NCBI GenBank assembly: GCA_003640385.1
Contig: RCAB01000019.1
Location: 62,001-126,000 of the forward strand
Source of the DNA: Setaria digitata
Taxonomy: Eukaryota; Nematoda; Chromadorea; Rhabditida; Setariidae
Reading direction: 5' to 3'
DNA length: 64,000 nucleotides
Positions 36,949 to 49,140 of the stretch are shown piece by piece. The first letter of the stretch is position 1. Each line of letters begins with the position of its first letter. A program made the position numbers and the translations under genes. Under the pieces are notes generated by a model. It was not told where the DNA came from and did no database searches. It worked only from the letters and a program-made list of their open reading frames with translations.

Positions 36949-39900
36949 CTATTCACTTTACATAACAAAAATTCCAAAAAATGCTTCCTATCAATAAGTG
37001 GCCTACAGACAGGTCCGTTGTTGCTGGTAAGAACTGAAAAAAATACTGTATTTACTGTATCCATAATTTCCCTACTCAAACGTATCCCATCTGCTATTTT
37101 TTTTTCGAAGCAAGAAAGTTTTTTTGAATCTGTTTACCAATAGGTTCCATGGATTTCACTATCTTGATCACTTGTACAAATACCATCTATCTTTTAAACT
37201 GTTTAGATGAAGCATCAGTAAAGTTAGACCTTATCGACAAGAGCATTAAGAAAGAGATTTTTTTCAGGTCAGTTAATCTTCCACATTTTCGGACCGAAAG
37301 TACTGAATAAAAAAAATGCCGAAAAAAAAACATTAACATTCGATTTTGGAAGTCTGAAAAAAATATTTCCTCCTGATCTAAAGGTTATGTTTACTACTAA
37401 CGATTTTAAAAGATAATGCCACAAATATGGTTTGATCGATTGTATTTTACACTCTGTTTTTATTTGTTAGATGTTTTCTCTGAAATGAAGAAAATGACAA
37501 CGAAAAGTTTAGCACATTAAACCATGATTCTGATTTATTTTTAAAACAAAGAAAACTTTCCAAAGAAATGTATCTGAATTTGTTGTAAACCAACAGTTTT
37601 AGGCTGAAAAAAAGGACAAAGTGAAAGCCGTCCACCAATAAAATGAAGCGAAAATAATACAGATTCATAATCGAACATACTATATTTCTTGTACGTGAAA
37701 ATAAACTATGCCCTTAATGTAAAGGCAAAGTAAAATTGATGAAACTGCAAAAGCACTCGATAATTTGTTTAACAGTACTGTTCGGTTAATTAGTACTAGT
37801 TAGTACTAGATGAAGAAAGAGGGAGAGTCTAAATAGACACCAGAAGAACGGAAAAAAGAGTCTACTACTTCTGCATTGTTGAAATGAAATTGATGCTTTC
37901 TTAGCAGAATATGCATGCTCTAGGAAGGATATTTTAAGAGAAGTATTTCCCCGGTGAACCCACTATCGATACAACAAACTCACAAGGCACCTGCATGAGC
38001 AGTGTTAGTTGTCTTCACAATACCTTAATCTCTCCTAACGACAGATATTTCATTTCTACTAGACCGAACTACATATGTCTGGAAACATCCGTACGACACT
38101 TTTCACCACTTGTGCCTTAATTAAAAATGTTTGTAAATGATGACAAATGAACACACCGAATCAATAACCGTTTTGAGCGGTACCAAAATGCATTTCATCT
38201 CTCCTAGTTTCGCCAGTTTCTTTTTTCATAGTTGAGCTAACCGGTAGAGTCTAAAAACCACTGAGTTTTATTCGCCAATCTAATTATGCTCATTTGTTCC
38301 TAGTAACATAGTCAGGAAGTAGTGCAAGTATAGTTTATAATTAACTGATCTATCAATATTCCGCTCAGTGAAGCTCAGACGTTTTAACAGTGCTAAAAAC
38401 ACAATGTTTAATCTTTTCATTTAGTTACTTACAACATATGCGGATATGCGAAAAAATTTTTTCTTGAGCATTATTTGATATAAGGTTTTCTTTGACCATC
38501 CTAGCTTTGTTAAGAGACAATCCCAACAATTCCTCAGATTTTATTCTGCACCGTTCACTAACTTTAACCTGCTCTGACCACCATCAGTACAAGAAACTTT
38601 AGAACTTTCCGCATACTCTAGATACTTCGATAGATTTTGATACATACCATTATAAATTATAAAGAAATAATGTAAAAAAAACTTAAAAAGTGAAGAAAAT
38701 GATCAAGAAGCAGAAGCACAAAAGCTTTTCAATTTATACTTGTGAAGTTATGTCAAGCTGCTGTAAGAAGTAGAAAAAGAGAAAAAACAAGATATACACA
38801 CAACCGTCCCCTTCTTTCGTCATTAGTAATCGAATAGATTATCTCTATCTTGTCATTTTTACTACTGAGCAGTACTCTCACCTCCAGCCATACTTCATTC
38901 TGTTGCTATCCCACACTATATGTGAAATAAACTAGTCACAGATATATCCTAAATGTGAATTCCACTTATAACCAACCGGCCAATATTCGAAATCAGTAGC
39001 TCATCGTGACTTAACAGTTTATATAACTTATACTCATTTTGATCATGAAATCTTACCTTCAAGTTCGATAATAGGTCTCATACGCGACTCGAAATAAGTT
39101 ACTGGTTGAGACAAAAGTTTTATTTCAATTGAGCAAAACATTCAATAATGAACATCTATGCCACAACAAAATCCTCATTTCGCAGTGAATTCAGGATAAA
39201 TAAACAAACTGTACATTTTATCACAAAGAAAAAAGATGGTAAAACTCTTTGGAACCTGCAACTCAATATTGTTTGTAGCGCGTAGAAGAGGTAACCACTA
39301 AACCAAGTAAATTTTCTTATATAAAAGACAATTTATTTTAGCCTTCATGATATTATATTACATGACTAATACTCATTTCTTTCAAATGGCAATTTTGCTC
39401 GCGGTACTAGGTTAATTTGAAAATATATGATTTAAAATATCAAACAAAAGAAAAATACGGTACAGTTTAATCAATAAAACAACTGATACTCAGTGAACAA
39501 AAAGCTGGATCTCGTGCAACAGCAATTGCCAGATGTGAGTCAACCATATCCTTGTTCACCGAACTATGTAAAACTGATAACAAAAAATACTCCAAGTAGG
39601 TGATTTGAGTATTTAAATTCTTACCAGCCTTTGACAAACAGGAAAAAAAAAGTAATGACTTTGCCTTCAAATTTGAATCAATGGGAAAACGTAAACATAA
39701 TTGGAGGTTTTCGAATAAATAGCAAAATATGGACATAAGGCATTTAACGTACATATGGGATGAAAGAAAACAACAGCCCGAATGAAAAGTTGTGACCTTG
39801 GAAACAATATTTCATGAGGAACACCAAATATCAAAATCCAAATCCATAGTTCACTAAAATGTGATAAAGGTAATCAGCAATAGCTTACCCTTGTTTTTCC

Positions 39901-41489
39901 TGCAGCAGTTTCAAAAAATAAACTAAAAAGACCGTACGACTACTAATTTAAAACGATCCCCAAATATGTTTGAATGCTGACAAACAGAAAATATAAAAGG
40001 AAATCCTACCCTGTTTAAAAAATAAAAATCCTAAAAGGGAATTGTTCCTAAAAATGTCTCTTTCTCAAAACAATAAACATCATAATTAGAAGTGAAATAA
40101 ATGGAATACCACGTGATATCGTTTTGGCATAATTACGGCCTCTAAATACCAAATCAACTTACGGGTACAGGATACTATGATGCTATTTAAACAGAAATCA
40201 GAGCAAAGAAAAATTACGAAATTAACTATACAGATTAGTCACCCGACAGTTATCTTTTTTTTTAGAACAGCTCACAGTATAACACGGTTCACATTTAAGC
40301 AACAACAGCATACATTTTATACATAATCATAATAAAAAGTCTTATTAGTCAGAGCTAACATACATCCGAGACACAGTAACATTTAGTAAAAGATTTAAAG
40401 AAAAGCATATTTTGAAAGCAAAAGGCCTGAGTTAACATGAAAAATCTAACACTGATGAAATGAAGCTCCCTTCATGACACAACAGTGGTCGGTATGGAAA
40501 TGCAGCGCAAAAATTACACCATGACAAAATGGTGATACTCTAACAAGCTTCACCGAGGTGTTAACTAACGGACAGTGCTGTTTTGTATTACAACATCACC
40601 ATTTTGTTATCACTGTTTTTCAAATCGTTCGTGGGTTTGCTCGCAGATAAAATGAAGAGAAGATCCCAAATATTGAAAAATGGGTTTCTCTCAGTAGCGC
40701 AAAATTAAATGATTAGCAAACTTGACAGAACCACACTGACCTTTGTTTGAAATCATTTCCAAGAAACAATGCAGTCGTCAGAAATTTTTCCTTTAAAAAA
40801 AAATCGATGAAATAGATGAAACTAATGAAAGCACGGTAAATAAACGAAAAACGCCAAGAATGTAGAGCGAAACGGTCGTGAAGATACGATTACAAAACAT
40901 AAAAAGTGGTGATGAAGTTCATAAATGCCTACAAAAGAGATGATCTGACGGAAAGTTAGCATGAATAAAATAGAATAAACAGGCTTCACTGAATTACACT
41001 AGTGAAATTAAATTGTCCTTGAGAAATGCTGCGAATTTGAAAGTCCTCAATTTTTAGCCTAACGCAAATGAATAAGTTACCTCGAAACGATGATAGGTGA
41101 GGATACCAAATCAATTGTGTTAAATGCGCTACCCGAAAGTCATAAACGATAATCTTCTCAGACTAACCAGACAGTATCGAAAAGACGACTTTGGTTAATT
41201 TCTCAATCATTTCCCGAGTCTCTTTTATACGATTATTAATGTGACCGCAACAAACACCCTGGAAATGCAACAATGTTTTTTGATGATTATGGTTATATAA
41301 GGAAAACCATACCGCAATTGAGTTTTTTAAGCAGAAATCTTTATGTCAGAAAGGATCAACTTAAAGGAATATACCAAAAGAAGGAAAAAATGATTCCAAA
41401 AGAAGAAACAAATCTAAAACAGACCTGAAAATAATTCAAAAATGTAGAATAGCACAAATAAAACATGCGACAGAACTACTCATCGAAGA
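36949..41489. other. Intergenic region downstream of the antiporter gene
   Basis: Mostly AT-rich. Around 39490-39610 both strands hold coding-like frames (minus 39754-39467, 95 codons; plus frame reading through CESTISLFTELCK). GC is slightly raised there, but no start, family or splice partners could be settled. The right end is probably 3' UTR of the PY-motif gene. Confidence 0.35.
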
Positions 41490-43142
41490 TTATTCCCCTC
41501 TTGCCTCCACGACCGTTTGATCCGTATGATGAACTTCCACAGAAGTGACAGATTCAAGTGCATGAGGCTGTGACTGCCCCAACAGCTCTTCTTTAGAACT
41601 ACTGCTCCCACTACTAACGGTACTTTCTGCTGGTCTTTCATTTATAGCTGACGATAACAAAGAACTTGAAATGTGATGAGGAGCAGTACCGTTCAACGAA
41701 CTAACAGGCGCTGCTGCAGAATGTGTGATAATTGCCGAATAAGCCGGTGGCGCAAATACGGGCTCTTTAATTGCTTCGTTATATGTTGGCAGTGAACCTG
41801 TACATGCTTCCAAAAGGGCATTATAGCTGAAAATCTGAAGTGATTCTGACAAAGGAATTTCATAAACACACATGTATATAACATGTCTTTTCACCTTCCT
41901 CACATAATTACCTGCTTCATGTACCATCTAGAAATACAATATCCATTTCATTACTAAAATTTTTCCATCCAACTATGGACAGTTACAATCTTAAAACAGT
42001 GATTTTGAGGAATTTAATACTAACTCACAAAGGTGATTCAGAGAAGCGGAAGGAGCTCGGAGAAGAATGAACGTGTGACCGTGGATAAGCACTGTGTGCA
42101 AAAAGCGAGACAGGAAGTCGGAGGGATTGTGACTGATTATGGCTACGACGACAGTGTAGCGAACCATGGCGAACATTACGATGTCTGCAGATTGTGCGCG
42201 CACGTAAACAACACAGACCACCAAATAAGAATAAACTCGTAATAATGATTGCCAGGAAGAGGTATGAGCTGCCGGATGTCAACTCAGTCGATGTAGATGT
42301 CAGTAGTCCCGAAAAAGCTGCAAATGCTATGAAATGAAAAACAACTCCTACGACTCTTATTTAAAAAAAAAAAACTTCCCTCTTCAAGTAGTCTTTTTTT
42401 TTGGAGGGAGGAAAAGGAGTTACAAAATATTACGTAAACAGATGGGCCAGTAAGGTTTATGTAACTTATGTATGTATCGATTATTGAAAAATATAGATTT
42501 TTCGTTATTTTTAGCTTTTATAAAAAGAAGTTACAGGAATATCTGAGGACATTAAATTCATTAAAACTATTTTAAAAATAAATTAACTTTACCAGACAAA
42601 AATTACGCGACGTACTAGCCCGGTACTGCCAATAATTTGCTGAGGACGAGTTACTGGAAAAAGAGCCTACCGTTAGCATGTTAGTACATTTTAAAATAAT
42701 TACCGATGAGGGTAAAAATAAGCAGAAGAAATGCGATACAACACCACTTCACTAAAGTAAATCGGTGCTTTAATGCTTGAGTATCGTTTCGAGAACAAAC
42801 CAATGGTGTCGTTCGTCTGCACGATGCTAGGTGTCCACAGTCACAAGTCACTAGTGTTCCGAATAAATTTTGTGCAGTATGACCCGACACTAAAATAATT
42901 TTAATCTGATCAAATAAGGAGATCGAGATTCAGTATTCAGTCAAATATTCTAATAAATAATATTCCCATGACATCCTAGCAATTTCTACACATAATTTGC
43001 AAATTCAGGTCTCAAATTTTCGGTCTGTTTGGAAAAAAAAGCAAGTGAAAAAAGTGCATGAGAGCAATATGCACTTACGACTAATGGCAGCGCGATGTTC
43101 CTGCTCTTCGTTTGCCGCACGCATCAGTCGCGGCAGCCACAT
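41490..43142 (-). CDS. Two-TM membrane protein with cytoplasmic PY-type motifs
   Basis: Four minus-strand exons (43142-43079, 42889-42704, 42317-42029, 41826-41490) close in phase to 291 aa. The N-terminal segment has a Cys cluster (CDCGHLASCRR...LVC) and an NDT sequon. TM1 is around WCCIAFLLLIFTLI. A short Ser/Thr loop follows, then TM2 around YLFLAIIITSLFLFGGLCCL, followed at once by a basic Cys/His-rich stretch (RARTICRHR). The ~160-residue tail is Ser-rich and holds LPTYNEA and APPAYSA. PPxY motifs bind WW domains of Nedd4-family ubiquitin ligases, so an adaptor or trafficking role is plausible. I do not recognise the family. Splice consensus is good throughout (GTAAGT, GTGAGT donors). 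The ATG follows a TTTATAG acceptor-like site. Confidence 0.75.
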
Positions 43143-46100
43143 TCTCTATAAATACAATGTCGTCGAAAGTAAAGAATTTCACCAAACATAATAGGTAATA
43201 GTTGATAACAAAAGAGGGAAACATATCTACTGAAGCTGTGGTAAGAGATGCTTCAGGATAAGCCGACATCATTGTTGTCTTCAATAGATTTTAGGCAGCT
43301 TTATGTTGTAGTTGGTGAGAAAACATTTGAAAATGTAAATATAATCCGATGAAAAATGTTTACAACGACGAAGATATCATTCAACAGACCATCAAACGAA
43401 AATTTTGAATTGCTTTCAACTACTACAGTCCGAGTCAGTGGTTTCCAGTTGTAGACATGTATGTAATTGGAGGAAATTGGAAGCAAATAATCTTTTGGTC
43501 ATAAATAATAAAAACAACTTTTCTGGAATTGTCGAGTAGATATGAAATCTTGAAAAGTAATGAGATGTAAAAGAGATTAAAGAGGGCATGGCACATCTCA
43601 GACGATCAGAAGATATATACTAAAAAAAAGACAAGCTTCTGTAAGAGAACTGTCGCAGAAAAAAATATATCTAAAGGATCCCGAAAGGAGCGATAAACGA
43701 AGTGTTGGTGATACGAAATGTTGCTCATTCTATGGAAGAACAGTGAGTAGCTAGTAGGATTTTACTGGTCGCAATGGACAGCAGGCAACTGACCATCAGT
43801 TACCACTTCCCCAGCACATCTACCTGTCCACCACCCACCAAATGATACCACCGACCGTGACAACGACCCTTCATGCACCTTCCACACATAAAATCTGCAC
43901 TTTACTCCTTTCCTTCTCCGTACAATCCGTGAAATTGTAAGGAGCTGGTAGAATGCGGTACGAATTGGCGCGTTCAAAAAAAAAAGATGAAATGAACATT
44001 AATTGCACAGGGTGGGGGCTACAAATAGGTGATTCTGGTGGACTTTAAGGGTGTCCTTCCTCCTGAACAGTATTGGTCTAAATCATTTCTTATCTGGCAG
44101 TACTATGTCAAAAATATTCACTGAGTAGCATTCATATTATAGGAGCTCTTCCAGCTCGACCCTTCATTAAGATTCGTAAAGTACAGGGATCAAATCTCAA
44201 GCGATTGCTAATTAATTTTATAATTAATTTCCATGCAAACATTGTCCACATTTAGAATGCGGTACTCACTGGGTATTCATTGGAGCTTCTGAAGTTAAAG
44301 TTTTCATCCTTGCTCTCCAAATCAGCCAGATAAGCATATCATAAATTAATTCAAAGAGTTTTCAGGAACAAAAAATCTGACTTTTGTAAAGTGAATAAAT
44401 AAGGTCAAAGGTCTAAAAATGTTAGCCGTGCAACTTTATATATATATATATATATAAAATACTTGCAATGTATAGAGATTCATTATTTGTTATTTTGCTC
44501 CACTATATAACAAGTGAGGATTTTGTTAAATGGCAGTTGAAATGTTTTTTGGTCACATTCTGCGATAAGATGGAGTCGGGAAGGAATATAGAAAGGGGAT
44601 AATATACGTTGGTGAAGTTCGTATGACTCCAGTCTTTTAATGCTCAATTCATAATTATTTAGGCTAAATATCAAATTAAATTAGTGCGAACTTTATTAGT
44701 TATCAAATCAGTTTAACCAGAGAATGAACCACTCAAAACTGACTGCATCATGTAAACGCTGTGAAATATTTTGGAATTGAACTTGGCTCTCTATTCCATC
44801 GCTCAGCGCTCCCATTTTTACTGACTTTTCAACTTCTTGTTTTCATTTGCGGAGACCCCTGCGTGCTTTTTGATTTAGAGGCAGTGTTTAACGTAACAGT
44901 GCTGTGCTACGCATCATTTCTTGCCCAAAAAATACCACAGCTTGCTACATGTAGTTGTCTAGCTGTCTATTTTATCTGTATTTATACTTTATGGTAATTT
45001 CACAATATGCTTGATGGATTAGCAATGACATGTTTTTGATTTATCGAATACCTGTTATCACGGTAACCATAAGCTTATATATGCAAGAAACCGGCAATAT
45101 CGTAGTGTTTTCCAGTGACAAAATCGCCTAGATTTCTAGAGTCTTAGAAATTTAATAGGAGCTGAGTGGAAAAAAATCCATTCGCATCCTGACACTAACG
45201 TTGTTCTTCGGCTGCTCTCGCAGCTTAGATTGGTAAAATGAAACGTTATAGATCTATAACGATCTTGATGTTATCCACGGAGAGTAAAAATGAATTTGAT
45301 ATTATTTTACCCACTTCAGTGGCTACTTTTATTCATCCGTCATATATCACTTTCAGCAACAGTTTTCATGTATGAAATGATCATAATTAGTGTGGTTGAA
45401 CCAGACTGACCTTTTCCTTTCGTCACTGGTCTTTTTTGTCTTTTCAGTGATCTCTGAACTAGCATAAAGTCCAGGATGATGAGTCAGAGTCTGTTACATC
45501 TATTACAGTCTATTACATATTACATGAATGTATATTACAACTGGTACTGTTACATTGTCATAAAAAATTAGCAAATATTCTTTTTCGAAATAGTCGAATC
45601 GTTGCATGTCAGTCTGTAGTAAGGATATTGTCAGCAGTGTTAACAGCTTTTTTAATCAGTGATAAATACTAATAGTTGAAACGATCTATACATGCGCTTC
45701 GCCTTACGGCAGAATGTTTGCAATATGGTATTAGTTTTTTTTTTTTCGCTCCTTTCTCCAAAACTTTCCTTCCCGAGTTTCAATTCAAACGTAAGTCCTT
45801 ATTCTGCTCATATAATAAGGTTGAAACTTGCAGCTGTAATAAAGATAAAACTTGGTAATGTTTGACACATCTTCATGTACATATTTTGATGCTTCTGACG
45901 ACCATTTGTAGCAGCTTCAAATATGCATTGCTGACTGCATCCATGTACTGAGCTCTTAATTAAAACTTTCACAGTCTCATTCTTTTGTGTACTTCAGAAA
46001 AAGTGCTTTCCAATTCCGGTTTTTCTTTTATAAATGGTTTCCTATCGTGATTTTATAGAGAAGAGCCTTGCATGCAAAAAGGAGTATATGTTTGACTGTT

Positions 46101-49100
46101 TCCATGAATTGTTGGGGAAAGCATGCAACCTATTGAGAATTTTTATTATTACGAATAAAAGTACAATATAAATATACAGAGAAAAGGGTAAAAAGGGTAA
46201 ATTTTGCAGATCTCGAAAAAGGTTAGCTCCTATTGCTCGCTTGCTTCATTTCTGCCCATCCTATCATATTCTTCCGTAACTAATGTCGATTCATCTTGCT
46301 GATTATGCTGCCGGCAACAAAGGAAGCCTTTTCTGCAGTCAGTATCCCAATAATTACCCTTTTTCTGAACCTTTTTTTTTTTGCTATTCATTGTATTTGC
46401 CTTTTGATCGGGTTCTTGATGCACCAGAAGCGTTTTTGTATAATTAATATATGAGGATACAGTGAGATGTAAATGATCTGTTTTTCATACAAATTCTTGT
46501 TTTCGGTTCCGCTTAGAGTTAAGTTGACCTAGTTTTATCATAGGAATAAAAAAAGATTGAATAACGATGAAAACGGTAATAGTTATTAATTAGTACAAGC
46601 TGTACGTGTTTGTCTTCCACATGATCATCTCTACGCAGTATTCATCGAAAGTGCGCCGGGTTCTTCAATTCGAATCGAATCTCTTTTGTTATATCAAATT
46701 TCTTATACCTGTTTTATACAAAGTTAGCTATCGCAATACTACAGTAGTGGCTGATAGGAGATGTAGGATACTCATCCATAGCAACTTCACGGTACTTCTC
46801 AATGATATGTTAATTGAACATCATACTATCTTTCAAAGATGACTAGCAGAATTGTTTGATGTAAACTGATCAAAAAGAATAATACAGAAGATGCTCATGT
46901 TTTCCTTGTTTCGAAAGGACTTTGCAAGCTGTTAATTTTCGTAAACATAAATAATTTAAAAGATTCCACAATAGAGAAACCAAAATGTTGACATTTCTTG
47001 TTTTATCGCTAGTTGTTTCCTTTGAAGTATGGCAAGTATAACTTTGTCTCAAGGCGCTCAATGCATTAGGTGAAATGAATACAAGACATTTTGCCGTGAC
47101 GAAACGCCTTATTGAGTGGATTTCTAAAGTCTGGTGCTCATCACTGGTGAATTTGGGATGCGTTAAAAAAGGATAACTTTAACTTGCAATATGTATTTGA
47201 TTTCTGTGACTTCCACATGGCAGTGAACCAGATCATATTGTATCTAATCCTACGGAAGAAATTTTAAATTATCGTGTGATTGCGCTTTTGGAGTATGTCT
47301 ATGCAAAGGTTGACATCGTGGAGGTACAGAACGTGACTTTGTATAACTTTGTGTATTTAATTTATATAAATCATGGTGAACTTTATATGTTCATGAAAAA
47401 ATTTCTAAATTTCGAGAAACTCTTCACTTGCAGGTTGGATCATATACAATTTCCACTATGATTTCCGATTTTAATTTTGAGATATTCCATATCATTGTGG
47501 ACTAAATAATTATATGATCGAGGAGTACTCTATGCTCTCTTTTTCCCTAAATGTTCTTATAGTAAAAGAAAAAAATAAAATTTGTTCGAGTCGTCTTCTG
47601 TAGCAACTTCATATTTTTTTTATCAAGGTGCAGAAGCTCACTCAGCTGTTCTATATATGTATTTGAGTCTATTCACTTGTTATGTTAGAGAGACGGAGAA
47701 TCGGTAGTTTTCAGACTTTCTAAAGGTTGGTTCTCAATGCGAAAGTCTTTTCACCTGTTCTATGAAAACAACAATGTGATACTGTTGAATGTGGTGGCAT
47801 TGTATTTGAGTCGAAATTGGTTTCTTTTCCTCGGAGGTACTGTTCCTCCACGGTTACTTTTAAGCATTTTTATGATACGATTAGAATATGAAATAATATG
47901 ATCACATGAAGGGATGGTCCCTGGTGTTGTTTAGGAAGACTGAGTATTTGATGGTCATATCTTGTTCTCGTTTCTTCCATCACTGACTAGTTGACAGGAT
48001 TTGATCTTCTCGAGACAAGTTCAGAAAGTGAGTAGGGTGCATTCCATAAAATCCTGAAAAACATGATGCACATGAGTGATAGTTAATAACTGTACTGTAT
48101 TATTCCCTGTTCAAATTCCTTAGTGTGTTTTCTCGATCAGGTGTTTTGCTTCCTGAGAACAAGTGGTGGTAACTACTGTTCATGGAATCCTGTATTTTTC
48201 AGTAATCACTTGTCTGACGGCGTATCTACCCTAGGCAGTCGGTTTTCAAAAATTGGATGATTTAAAATAGTACTGTCGTCGAGACTAATTGGGGTAGTGT
48301 CGAGAAAGCCAATGAGAAGCCCCTTGAAGATCTACCAGTTGTGTAATCACCTACTGTTATCTGCTTCCTAGGGTCGTTTTCAGTCAAAAAAAAACATATG
48401 ATCGAAGCAACACAGAATAAGAAAGTGGAATCCAATAGCCATCAAAAGAATACAGATATTGACCGTGCCTTGTGTTCATGTGTCTGTGCGTATGTGGTTA
48501 TACATATATAAATGTGTACGTGTATGTTTGTCTGCCCTCAGACTTGTACACCTGTAGTGCAAGATGTAAAGTGGTGGTATTTTGGAGATGGTTTGGAGCA
48601 TCACCGCCTGTGGTGACAGCGACAAGCGACAGCGCCAGCGGGTAGAAGAGGTTGGTGACAGTTGTGTAAGGAGAGAGTAAATGAGACAAGACGAGTCCGA
48701 AAGGGCGCTGATAAGTGATGCCTAATTGTTATGTAAAGACATTGACAGTAGTAAATAGTTGCGACAAGCCCTAGTAGGGTCACTTGTGCTCTTTGTGACT
48801 ATGTGCTTTTGTAACCTGAACGATTCCTCAGCTGCCCACATTGTCAACAATCAGACGAGCGGGATGAGTCATTGTCACTTTTCTTTCTTTAGGTCTTAGA
48901 ATTATTCAGTTTCTTCTACGATTTACTTGGCTTTAAATCAAACTTAATAATCGAGTTCATTTTGCAGCAAGAGTGATGAAAGTACAGTGCAGCAATTGGG
49001 GATTTCATTTTGGATCAAAGAACCACCACTGGCTCCTCGAAAGAGAATCCTTTGATACGTTTACCATTCTCTGCAGAAATGAGCATCAGCACATTGCATA

Positions 49101-49140
49101 CGTTTATTCATTACCAACACGCCATTTTTGTTCGCTATAT
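43143..49140. other. Intergenic region between the PY-motif gene and the receptor kinase gene
   Basis: Contains a GC/CT-rich island at about 43760-43970, a (TA)n run at 44437-44456, and scattered short frames. The region upstream of 49141 presumably holds the receptor promoter, but no motif stands out. Confidence 0.4.
46230..46500 (-). CDS. Doubtful small ORF/exon, hydrophilic
   Basis: An open minus-strand frame can start after a possible AACAG acceptor and ends at a TAG at 46230-46232. Its ATG lies at 46391. It encodes a basic K-rich start, a Cys group (DTDCRKGFLCCRQH) and an acidic end (TEEYDRMGRNEASEQ). The composition looks protein-like and GC is above the flanks. No upstream exon or family was found, so it may be chance. 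Confidence 0.25.
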
